Assembly: GCA_017380475.1 (NCBI GenBank)
Contig: JAFODX010000150.1
Span: forward strand, 1 to 5,110
Direction: 5' to 3'
From: Clostridia bacterium
Lineage (GTDB): Bacteria > Bacillota > Clostridia > UBA1381
Length of the DNA: 5,110 nucleotides
Part shown: piece by piece, positions 1-5,110 of the stretch
Position numbering within the stretch: position 1 is the first letter of the stretch
Layout: each line of letters opens with the position of its first letter
Position numbers and translations under genes: made by a program
The notes under the pieces: model-generated
The model's database searches: none
What the model was told of the DNA's origin: nothing
Seen by the model: only the letters and a program-made list of their open reading frames with translations

Positions 1-591
1 ATAACTTGTTACTATATTGTCAAGACTGAAAATGGTGTCTGTTTCAATATATGGCGGGTTTGAGACGATAACGTCAAATTTACCCTCCGGTATTTCTTCA
101 AGTATGTCACAGTGCTCAAGCTTTACCTCAACACCGTTAAGTTTTGCGTTCTCTCCTGCTACTTCAAGTATTGCCTCACTGTAGTCAAGCAACGTAACAT
201 CAGCATTCGGGCAAAGCTTTGCAATGCTTATACCCACACATCCGCTACCTGTTCCTATATCAAGAACACGAACCTCTTTATCCTTTATCTTTTTTACAAC
301 AGTTTCAACAAGCGTTTCAGTATCCTGACGTGGAATCAATACAAGGTCATTTACCTTGAACGTAAGTCCCATAAACTCCGTTTCGCCAAGTATGTACTGC
401 AACGGCTCGCCTGAATTACGGCGTGAAACTATATCCATAATTTCTGCTTCTTCCTGAGCTGTTATTTCCCTTGGATTTTTTATAAAATCCTCTTGTGACA
501 TTTTTGTAACATGAGATATAATCCAATCCGCCTCATGTTCATTTTCACCTAATTCTTTTCGTACTTCTGTACGCATACTCCCGACTACCAT
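1..591 (-). CDS. prmC: Release factor glutamine N5-methyltransferase PrmC, 3' end cut by the window edge
   Basis: PrmC (HemK) methylates the glutamine of the GGQ loop in release factors RF1 and RF2 using S-adenosylmethionine, in the cytoplasm. I translated 197 codons, open to the window edge; about 80-90 C-terminal residues are probably missing. Seen: a helical N-terminal domain (about residues 1-60), the PrmC signature EPLQYILGETEFMG (62-75), LIPRQDTE (85-92), the SAM-binding loop DIGTGSGCVG (111-120), and the catalytic NPPY motif (178-181), which holds the substrate glutamine in this family. The start is the ATG at 591-589: GGAGG lies 4 bases before it (slightly close). A second in-frame ATG at 576-574 has its nearest strong ribosome site 19 bases away and is less likely. 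The gene overlaps the end of yqhQ by 7 bases, suggesting translational coupling. prfA, its substrate's gene, commonly follows but would be outside the window. The family call is very safe. Confidence 0.96.
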   Translation of the reverse strand, partial: MVVGSMRTEVRKELGENEHEADWIISHVTKMSQEDFIKNPREITAQEEAEIMDIVSRRNSGEPLQYILGETEFMGLTFKVNDLVLIPRQDTETLVETVVKKIKDKEVRVLDIGTGSGCVGISIAKLCPNADVTLLDYSEAILEVAGENAKLNGVEVKLEHCDILEEIPEGKFDVIVSNPPYIETDTIFSLDNIVTSY

Positions 592-1562
592 TTGTCCTCC
601 TCTTTATTCTCTGGTATACACGGTTTCATTGATTCAATCGCAACCTCTATCTGTGATTCATCCGGCTCACGTGTTGTGAGTTTCTGAAGCCACAAACCCG
701 GTTTTGAAAGCCAACATACACATTTGTTCTTGCTTCTTCCTGCCCATTTTATTACTTCATATGATAAGCCTGCTACAATCGGCAGACACAAGAGTCTTGT
801 TCCTAATCTCAAAAGAATTGCCACTATTTTTACATACTGGTCAAATCTCGGCAAAAAAGCATACACGATTATGCTTATTATCATCACGAACAACAGAAAA
901 CTTGTTCCGCAACGCGGGTGAAAACGTGTGTATTTTTTCACATTCTCAACAGTAAGCTCTTCTCCTGCTTCATAACAGGCAATTGTCTTATGCTCTGCGC
1001 CGTGATATTCAAAAACACGTTTTATTTCTTTCATCCGTGATACAAGTGCCATATAACCGAGAAATATAAGCATTCTCATAATACCCTCAAACACACTTGT
1101 AAAAAGTTTAGTGCATGTAAGCCACTCTATACCCGGAATCGCCTCGACTGCACCTGATATTATCGACGGAAGCAGTATGAACAATCCCACACTCATTATA
1201 ATAGAGAGAAAAACTGCAAAATATATTACCACATCCTTGATTTTATCACCAAGTTTGTCCTCAAGCCATTTTTCAAACTTGCTCTCTGTTTCTTCCTCTT
1301 CTTCAATATCTACAAATTCTGCACTGTACATCAATGCTTTCATTCCAATCACCAGACTGTCAACAAAATTTATACAGCCCCGTAAAATCGGAAGTTTCCA
1401 TATTTTAGCACGTTTTTTTGTGCCGTTTTCATCAATCTTGGTCACAATCTCACCATCGGATTTACGCACGGATACTGCCGTTTTATACGGGCCACGCATC
1501 ATTACGCCTTCCATTACAGCCTGACCGCCGATTGATGTTTTATGTTGTTGTTCTTCAGCCAT
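585..1562 (-). CDS. yqhQ: YqhQ-family (DUF1385) integral membrane protein
   Basis: This 325-residue protein matches the DUF1385/YqhQ family, a conserved Firmicutes membrane protein without a firmly established biochemical role. Seen: the N-terminal signature GGQAVMEGVMMRGP (12-25), an acidic stretch (about 86-102), about four hydrophobic segments (111-132, 155-173, 219-239, 243-263), and the family motifs EYHGAEHKT (185-193), RFHPRCGTSF (213-222), AGLSYEVIKWAGR (264-276) and LTTREPDESQIEVA (295-308). The conserved His, Glu and Cys residues look like a possible metal or catalytic site, which is inference. It lies 25 bases after the J-domain gene and overlaps prmC by 7 bases. Location next to prmC is the usual arrangement in Firmicutes, often with rpmE upstream; here rpmE is replaced by the DUF5685/J-protein pair. 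Length is normal for the family and no key motif is missing. Confidence 0.95.
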   Translation of the reverse strand: MAEEQQHKTSIGGQAVMEGVMMRGPYKTAVSVRKSDGEIVTKIDENGTKKRAKIWKLPILRGCINFVDSLVIGMKALMYSAEFVDIEEEEETESKFEKWLEDKLGDKIKDVVIYFAVFLSIIMSVGLFILLPSIISGAVEAIPGIEWLTCTKLFTSVFEGIMRMLIFLGYMALVSRMKEIKRVFEYHGAEHKTIACYEAGEELTVENVKKYTRFHPRCGTSFLLFVMIISIIVYAFLPRFDQYVKIVAILLRLGTRLLCLPIVAGLSYEVIKWAGRSKNKCVCWLSKPGLWLQKLTTREPDESQIEVAIESMKPCIPENKEEDKW

Positions 1563-1577
1563 TTTGGTTTGCTTTTT

Positions 1578-1584
1578 CTCCTTT
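1578..1584 (-). promoter_or_regulatory. Ribosome binding site of yqhQ with unusually long spacing
   Basis: AAAGGAG on the minus strand lies directly after the stop codon of the J-domain gene. It is 15 bases from the yqhQ ATG, where 5-10 is usual. No closer in-frame ATG, GTG or TTG exists between them, and the conserved GGQAVMEGV motif starts only 12 codons in, so the start itself seems right. Confidence 0.6.
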
Positions 1585-1587
1585 CAA

Positions 1588-1641
1588 TTAACAGCACAGA
1601 CAGCCGTCACACATACACGGCAGACACAGACACGGAAGCGG
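1588..1641 (-). other. Cysteine-rich tail of the J-domain protein
   Basis: The last 18 codons encode eight cysteines arranged C-x3-C-x-C-x2-C-x-C-x2-C-x-C-C, with Pro, Leu, Met, Asp and Gly between. The spacing contains several C-x2-C pairs, compatible with metal binding, redox chemistry or lipid attachment, but it is not a standard DnaJ zinc finger (CxxCxGxG repeats are absent). Confidence 0.85.
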
Positions 1642-2175
1642 ACATCCGCCTCCTGAAGAATACATTCCTCCGCCGGTGTTATATGAACTTGCACGGTTTC
1701 TTACACTGTTTAATGTATCACTGTATTCGGTATTATTCGGTTCCATTTTTACCGCTGTTTCCAAAAATCTTACACCATCGGTATATCTGCCGGATTTTAT
1801 ATTTGCAAGTCCGGACAAAAAATACCATTCAGCAGTTTTGGGTAAACTCTGCAGCATCATAAGCGCCTGCATAGTCATTCCCATACTCAACAACTGACGC
1901 ACGGTTGAAAACGACGGTGTCCCGCCGGTATAACCGCCACGGTTTCCGTAATTGCCATAACCTCCGTAATTTGCAGAAGTATTGGCATTTGTGCCTTTTT
2001 TCATTATCATATCATACGCCTTGTTGACTTCTTTCATTTTCTCCGCAGCAAGGTCTGCCAACGGATTATTGACATATTTATCGGGATGATATTTTTTCAC
2101 AAGCTCCTTATATGCCTTTTTGACGGTTTCTTCGTCTGCATTTTCCGGAACTCCGAGAACTTCGTACGGATTCAT
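1588..2175 (-). CDS. Small J-domain protein with TPR-like segment and cysteine-rich C-terminal tail
   Basis: A 195-residue DnaJ-domain protein. J domains stimulate the ATPase of an Hsp70 partner (DnaK); this one lacks the zinc-finger and substrate-binding domains of true DnaJ, so it is a specialised co-chaperone rather than dnaJ. Seen: an N-terminal J domain (1-60) starting NPYEVLGV with the essential HPD at 30-32; a Gly/Tyr/Asn-rich linker (about 61-90); a helical region (about 92-165) including one convincing TPR-like repeat (about 117-150, W-Y-G-A-G-Y-F-A-P pattern); a second Gly-rich stretch; and a tail with eight cysteines in the last 18 residues (178-195). No signal peptide or membrane segment. 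The start is fixed by AAAGGA 5 bases upstream and by the J domain beginning at residue 2. The first 68 bases overlap the annotated end of the DUF5685 gene. Pairing with a DUF5685 gene is a recurring arrangement in Clostridia as I recall it. Substrate unknown. Confidence 0.93.
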   Translation of the reverse strand: MNPYEVLGVPENADEETVKKAYKELVKKYHPDKYVNNPLADLAAEKMKEVNKAYDMIMKKGTNANTSANYGGYGNYGNRGGYTGGTPSFSTVRQLLSMGMTMQALMMLQSLPKTAEWYFLSGLANIKSGRYTDGVRFLETAVKMEPNNTEYSDTLNSVRNRASSYNTGGGMYSSGGGCPLPCLCLPCMCDGCLCC

Positions 2176-3019
2176 TACTGTCCTTTCTATCTCCGCTTAA
2201 AATACTCTGTTGTTTTTCTTTTAAGCTTATATAAATTATCTTTGCTATCAAATCTCTGTTCTGTTTAATATCGGTAAGCTCAAATGATGTAGCAATACCG
2301 TCAAGAGTAAGTGTAAGACTCAATTCCATATCTTTTGCGCAGGTTTTGAGGTCTTTATAACCCATTTTACTCAATGGATTGTATGCACCGGATTTAATAT
2401 CCTTTTCAAGGTCGTTTACGGCATCAATTATATATATCCATCTGCCAAGATTAAATCCGAGCCACGCAAGTGCACGACGCTGTTTTTCATCTGTTATAAA
2501 CTCAGGCGTAAAAAGGCACTCAAGTATTTTTCCAAACGCCTCTGCCGTAGCATCAATTGAGTCACTGCCTTGTTTTTCGTAACTGCTCAAAATATCAAGC
2601 TGTTTTTTTATTTCGGCAAATTCCCTTCCAAGGAGTTTTTTCGCTTTACGGCAACCGCACCGGAAGGCTGTCATTCCCAATAAAGCCTTTATACTTCTGT
2701 CATCCTGCCAGTCATCTTTAAACTTAAGGTATGCAAGCACTGCTCCCACACCTGATGCATATAACACTGCCTTATCATTTTTAACATACTTGCGTTTTTT
2801 AACAGGATGGATAACACACCGTTCATCCTCATATAAGGTTTTTTCTTTTAAAGATGAAAGCACCAGTGCAAGGAACGTGATATCGTAACTCAATCCGAGC
2901 CGTGCAATATGTGACGCAGTTTTACCTGTCGCTTTGCATACACCGCAATAATACGACGAAAATACTTTATACTCTTCTTCCGTCACCTGATTATTGCCGA
3001 TTGTCACGTACCCGAACAT
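2108..3019 (-). CDS. DUF5685-family protein with CxxC motif
   Basis: A 303-residue soluble, mainly helical protein that I assign to the DUF5685 family from its N-terminus (MFGYV, then a YYCGVCK motif with CxxC at 25-28), its genetic link to a small J-domain gene, and its overall pattern. The function is not known. Other visible marks: C68 in ERCVIHP, an acidic KDDWQDD motif (101-107), a CGCRK cluster (121-125), and GRWIYIIDAVNDLEKD (192-207) followed by a conserved-looking GAYNP (211-215). The start ATG has AAGGGA 6 bases upstream and a promoter about 45 bases upstream, so it is the first gene of the operon. Oddity: after residue 269 the frame continues 34 codons, 68 bases into the J-domain gene, producing a Ser/Arg/Lys-rich tail that looks unlike a folded family end. 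A -1 shift at the A-run at 2217-2213 would give a 277-residue protein ending YFKRR at 2187. Confidence 0.85.
   Translation of the reverse strand: MFGYVTIGNNQVTEEEYKVFSSYYCGVCKATGKTASHIARLGLSYDITFLALVLSSLKEKTLYEDERCVIHPVKKRKYVKNDKAVLYASGVGAVLAYLKFKDDWQDDRSIKALLGMTAFRCGCRKAKKLLGREFAEIKKQLDILSSYEKQGSDSIDATAEAFGKILECLFTPEFITDEKQRRALAWLGFNLGRWIYIIDAVNDLEKDIKSGAYNPLSKMGYKDLKTCAKDMELSLTLTLDGIATSFELTDIKQNRDLIAKIIYISLKEKQQSILSGDRKDSNESVRSSRSSGKCRRRNRQKGI
2181..2186 (-). promoter_or_regulatory. Ribosome binding site of the J-domain gene
   Basis: AAAGGA on the minus strand, 5 bases before the ATG at 2175-2173. It lies inside the annotated end of the DUF5685 frame, but directly after a TAG (2189-2187) in the -1 frame. 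Confidence 0.75.
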
Positions 3020-3062
3020 ACCAAGTCCCTTTACTTTCTCAAAACAAACTTATACATAGTAC

Positions 3063-3091
3063 AGTATATCATAAACATATTGAAATCTCAA
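3063..3091 (-). promoter_or_regulatory. Sigma-A promoter of the DUF5685-J-protein-yqhQ-prmC operon
   Basis: Read on the minus strand: -35 TTGAGA at 3091-3086, a spacer of exactly 17 bases, and -10 TATACT at 3068-3063, preceded by TGA to form an extended -10. Transcription should begin near 3056, giving a leader of about 37 bases before the DUF5685 start. No operator or riboswitch is seen in the leader. Confidence 0.8.
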
Positions 3092-3135
3092 TACTTTTTT
3101 TTGAAAATATTTAAAAATTAATAATTTGTACACAT

Positions 3136-3155
3136 TCTGCAAAAAATACTGCAGA
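3136..3155. repeat. Small inverted repeat in the spoVAC leader
   Basis: TCTGCA (3136-3141) and TGCAGA (3150-3155) form a 6-base dyad with an 8-base A-rich loop, ending 2 bases before the spoVAC ribosome site (AAAGGAG at 3158-3164). It could be a weak hairpin or an operator; a chance origin is also quite possible. Confidence 0.35.
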
Positions 3156-3157
3156 TG

Positions 3158-3164
3158 AAAGGAG
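3158..3164 (+). promoter_or_regulatory. Ribosome binding site that sets the spoVAC start
   Basis: AAAGGAG, 8 bases before the ATG at 3173, is ideally placed. An in-frame ATG six codons earlier, at 3155, overlaps this site and has no ribosome site of its own, so 3173 is chosen. Confidence 0.85.
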
Positions 3165-3172
3165 CAATTGCT

Positions 3173-3610
3173 ATGAATATGTCAAACGAAGAATATATAA
3201 ATTATGTGAGTGAAAAGAGTCCGAAATCAAAACTTGGTATCAACTGTCTTAAAGCATTCATAATAGGTGGTCTTATCTGTACAATCGGTCAGTGCTTTTT
3301 GAATTTGTATAAGTATCTTGGTGCAGACAAAGAAACTGCCTCTACCCTTGTGACGGTTACTATGATTTTTTTAGGTTCACTTCTTACAGGTCTTAACATC
3401 TACCCAAAAATCGCAAAGCACGGCGGTGCAGGAACACTTGTCCCCGTTACAGGTTTTTCAAACGCCGTCACTGCCCCCGCACTTGAAGCAAAGACCGAAG
3501 GTTACATTCTCGGCGTCGGTGCAAAGATATTTACAATTGCCGGTCCTGTCATACTTTACGGCACACTCTCCTCTATCGTGTGCGGTCTGATATATTTTTT
3601 TATTAAATGA
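3173..3610 (+). CDS. spoVAC: Stage V sporulation protein AC (SpoVAC), standing alone
   Basis: SpoVAC is an inner-membrane component of the SpoVA channel, which moves dipicolinic acid into the developing spore and releases it at germination. The 145-residue protein has the usual family length (about 150). Seen: an N-terminal cytoplasmic stretch (1-23), a first membrane segment with AFIIGGLICTIGQ (28-40), a second (about 58-76), the strongly conserved loop GGAGTLVPVTGFSNA (84-98) followed by ALEAKTEGYILGVG (103-116), and a last membrane segment (about 120-143). The partners spoVAD and spoVAE normally follow directly; here the next gene is purE with its own promoter, so this copy is separate. 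It may be the only copy with partners elsewhere, or an extra paralogue. Expression in the forespore under sigma-G would be expected from the family, but I could not find a clear sigma-G site. Confidence 0.95.
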   Translation: MNMSNEEYINYVSEKSPKSKLGINCLKAFIIGGLICTIGQCFLNLYKYLGADKETASTLVTVTMIFLGSLLTGLNIYPKIAKHGGAGTLVPVTGFSNAVTAPALEAKTEGYILGVGAKIFTIAGPVILYGTLSSIVCGLIYFFIK

Positions 3611-3621
3611 GAAAATAATAC

Positions 3622-3650
3622 TTGAAAAATCTGCGGATTTGTTATATAAT
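3622..3650 (+). promoter_or_regulatory. Near-consensus sigma-A promoter of purE-purM
   Basis: -35 TTGAAA at 3622-3627, a 17-base spacer and a perfect -10 TATAAT at 3645-3650; the start of transcription should be near 3657. The spacer contains a small dyad, AAATC-TGCG-GATTT (3627-3640), that could serve a repressor, though it does not resemble the Bacillus PurR box. Confidence 0.9.
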
Positions 3651-3697
3651 ACTAAGATAGAATATTATGGTCTTTATGACATATTTTATTTTCACAG

Positions 3698-3703
3698 AAA
3701 GGA
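3698..3703 (+). promoter_or_regulatory. Ribosome binding site that sets the purE start
   Basis: AAAGGA, 11 bases before the ATG at 3715 (a slightly long gap). It supports 3715 over an in-frame ATG at 3667, which has no ribosome site and would add 16 residues not typical of PurE. Confidence 0.75.
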
Positions 3704-3714
3704 CTTATATAAAT

Positions 3715-4215
3715 ATGGCAAATCCAAAGGCTGCCCTTATTATGGGCTCTGACTCAGACTTTGACAAAGTCAAGGGTTGTATAACCAAACTAAAAGAATT
3801 CAATGTCGAGGTTGAGGTAAATGTAATCTCCGCACACCGTACGCCCGAAAAGGCTATGGAATATGCAAAAAATGCAGAGGATAACGGTATTGATGTTATA
3901 ATCTGTGCAGCAGGTATGGCGGCACACCTTGGCGGTGTGGTTGCGGCAAATACCACCCTCCCCGTTATTGGTATTCCGATTGAATCAACATTCTCAGGTA
4001 TGGATGCACTTTTGGCAACCGTACAGATGCCTCCCGGTATACCCGTTGCTACAGTTGGTGTAAATAACGGTACAAACGCAGGTATACTTGCAGCAGAAAT
4101 GCTTTCACTTAAATATGATTACATTAAGCCTATGCTTAAAGACGCACGCCGTAAAATGGCAGAGGCAGTCGAGGCAAAAGACGCAGTTATAAAAGAAAAA
4201 GCCGCAGCGCTTTAA
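3715..4215 (+). CDS. purE: N5-carboxyaminoimidazole ribonucleotide mutase, class I PurE
   Basis: PurE converts N5-carboxyaminoimidazole ribonucleotide to 4-carboxyaminoimidazole ribonucleotide, a step of de novo purine synthesis in the cytoplasm; the family forms octamers. The 166-residue length is normal. Seen: the phosphate-binding GSDSD (11-15), SAHRTP (39-44) with the catalytic His41, AAGMAAHLGGVVAANT (65-80), and SGMDALLATVQMPPGIP (94-110). The SAHRTP and MDALLATVQMP motifs mark class I, the bacterial mutase, not the class II AIR carboxylase. Class I normally needs PurK to make its substrate, but no purK is in the window. The tail is a charged Ala/Lys/Glu-rich helix. purM follows after 23 bases, so the two are surely co-transcribed from the promoter at 3622-3650. 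Confidence 0.97.
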   Translation: MANPKAALIMGSDSDFDKVKGCITKLKEFNVEVEVNVISAHRTPEKAMEYAKNAEDNGIDVIICAAGMAAHLGGVVAANTTLPVIGIPIESTFSGMDALLATVQMPPGIPVATVGVNNGTNAGILAAEMLSLKYDYIKPMLKDARRKMAEAVEAKDAVIKEKAAAL

Positions 4216-4238
4216 CATAAGAAAAGGAGAATATAATT

Positions 4239-5110
4239 ATGGCAACAGAAGCTTACAAAAAAGCAGGCGTAGACGTTGAGGCGGGTTACGAATCTGTAAA
4301 ACTAATCAAAAATGACGTAAAGAGAACAGCTATTGAGGGTGTGCTCGGCGGAATCGGCGGTTTCGGCGGTTTGTTTGAAATCCCCGAAGGCTATAAGAAC
4401 CCTGTACTTGTTTCAGGTACTGACGGTGTCGGAACAAAGCTCCGTATCGCATTTTTAATGGACAAGCATGATACAATCGGTCAGGACTGTGTTGCAATGT
4501 GTGTAAATGACGTTGCATGTTCAGGCGCAAAGCCGTTGTTTTTCCTTGACTACCTTGCAGTAGGTAAAAACTATCCTGAAAAGATAGCACAGATTGTTAA
4601 AGGTGTTGCTGACGGCTGTGTTGCCGCAGGTTGTGCATTGGTCGGCGGTGAAACTGCAGAAATGCCCGGTTTCTACCCCATCGACGAATATGACCTTGCA
4701 GGTTTCAGTGTCGGTATAGTTGAAAAGGATAAGATTACAGACGGTAACCGTGCAAAAGCAGGTGACAAGCTTATCGGTATCGCATCAAGCGGTGTTCACT
4801 CAAACGGTTATTCACTTGTAAGAACATTGTTCGATTTAAACGGTGAAAAAGCGAAGGAAAACCTTTCAGAATACAACGACAAGCTCGGTATGACAATCGG
4901 TGAGGCACTTCTTACACCGACAAGAATTTACGTTAAACCGCTCTTGAAGCTTATTGACGAAGTAGGTATCAATACTGTATCACACATCACAGGCGGCGGT
5001 TTTGTTGAAAACGTTCCGAGAATGCTCCCCGACGGTCTTAAGGCTGTTATACATAAGGGTACATGGGATGTACTTCCGATATTCGATATTATGCAGGAAA
5101 AGGGCAATAT
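4239..5110 (+). CDS. purM: Phosphoribosylformylglycinamidine cyclo-ligase (AIR synthetase) PurM, 3' end cut by the window edge
   Basis: PurM closes the imidazole ring: FGAM plus ATP gives aminoimidazole ribonucleotide (AIR), which after carboxylation is the source of the PurE substrate, so the two neighbours act close together in the pathway. I translated 290 codons, open to the right edge; the family is about 340 residues, so about 50 are missing. Seen: DGVGTK (62-67), [11 protein letters not shown] (81-91), GGETAEMPG (136-144), [13 protein letters not shown] (183-195) and [13 protein letters not shown] (249-261), which are the ATP and substrate motifs of the PurM/PurL/ThiL/HypE superfamily, in the PurM version. 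The start has GGAG (4226-4229) 9 bases upstream. purE directly followed by purM, without purC or purF between them, differs from the classic Bacillus order. Confidence 0.97.
   Translation, partial: MATEAYKKAGVDVEAGYESVKLIKNDVKRTAIEGVLGGIGGFGGLFEIPEGYKNPVLVSGTDGVGTKLRIAFLMDKHDTIGQDCVAMCVNDVACSGAKPLFFLDYLAVGKNYPEKIAQIVKGVADGCVAAGCALVGGETAEMPGFYPIDEYDLAGFSVGIVEKDKITDGNRAKAGDKLIGIASSGVHSNGYSLVRTLFDLNGEKAKENLSEYNDKLGMTIGEALLTPTRIYVKPLLKLIDEVGINTVSHITGGGFVENVPRMLPDGLKAVIHKGTWDVLPIFDIMQEKGN

Larger units (their letters stand above)
3020..3172. other. Divergent intergenic region between the minus-strand operon and spoVAC
   Basis: This 153-base AT-rich stretch holds the promoter and leader of the minus-strand operon, and the leader and ribosome site of spoVAC. 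I see no coding sequence of its own and no terminator, as expected between divergent genes. No convincing housekeeping plus-strand promoter is visible: TTGAAA at 3101-3106 is followed only by a poor -10 match, fitting a gene that may depend on a sporulation sigma factor. Confidence 0.7.
3611..3714 (+). other. spoVAC-purE intergenic region
   Basis: These 104 bases contain the purE promoter, its short leader (about 58 bases) and ribosome site. No intrinsic terminator is visible after spoVAC, so read-through into purE is possible. The leader is too short for a purine riboswitch aptamer followed by an expression platform. Confidence 0.65.

Noticed and set aside
112..414. Plus-strand open frame of 100 codons opposite prmC
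   Set aside because: It overlaps the conserved PrmC methyltransferase region in antisense and has no family resemblance.
1111..1524. Plus-strand open frame of 137 codons opposite yqhQ
   Set aside because: It is antisense to a well-conserved gene, has no recognisable motifs and no ribosome site.
3102..3139. Sigma-G promoter for spoVAC (CATTCTG at 3133-3139)
   Set aside because: The -10 resembles the consensus at six of seven places, but no acceptable -35 lies 17-18 bases upstream.
3627..3645. Possible terminator after spoVAC (AAATC-TGCG-GATTT)
   Set aside because: The stem is only 5 bases, no T-tract follows, and it lies inside the purE promoter.
3667..3714. Longer purE start at ATG 3667
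   Set aside because: It lacks a ribosome site and adds 16 residues not typical of PurE; the AAAGGA at 3698-3703 fits ATG 3715.
3657..3714. Purine riboswitch in the purE leader
   Set aside because: The leader is about 58 bases, too short, and no three-helix aptamer pattern is visible.
4330..4590. Minus-strand open frame of 86 codons opposite purM
   Set aside because: It is a shadow of the conserved purM coding sequence with no supporting signals.

Overview
The window reads as chromosomal DNA from an AT-rich, spore-forming Gram-positive bacterium, most likely a Clostridia member (perhaps Oscillospiraceae/Ruminococcaceae-like). The evidence is a SpoVAC protein, a YqhQ/DUF1385 membrane protein, a DUF5685-type protein next to a small J-domain protein, strong AGGAG-type ribosome binding sites and near-consensus sigma-A promoters. 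The genus is inference. All genes use the standard code. There are no mobile elements, CRISPR arrays or RNA genes.

Left part, positions 1-3019, is one minus-strand operon read from right to left: a DUF5685-family protein, a J-domain/TPR protein with a cysteine-rich tail, YqhQ (DUF1385), and PrmC, the release-factor glutamine methyltransferase, which runs off the left edge. The genes overlap or lie within 25 bases of each other, and a good promoter (TTGAGA-17-TATACT, extended -10) lies just upstream of the first one. yqhQ-prmC is a familiar Firmicutes pairing, usually followed by prfA, which would lie outside the window. The most unusual spot is the DUF5685/J-protein junction, where the reading frames overlap by 68 bases. 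A one-base shift at an A-run would instead end the upstream protein just before the J-protein ribosome binding site.

The centre, positions 3020-3172, is a short divergent intergenic region. To its right, on the plus strand, spoVAC stands alone: its usual partners spoVAD and spoVAE do not follow.

Right part, positions 3611-5110: a near-consensus promoter (TTGAAA-17-TATAAT) drives purE and then purM, two enzymes of de novo purine synthesis; purM runs off the right edge. The leader is too short for a purine riboswitch.

Most of the window is housekeeping. The less well understood material is the DUF5685/J-protein pair, whose biochemical role is not known to me. I see no clear evidence of a wholly new multi-gene system.
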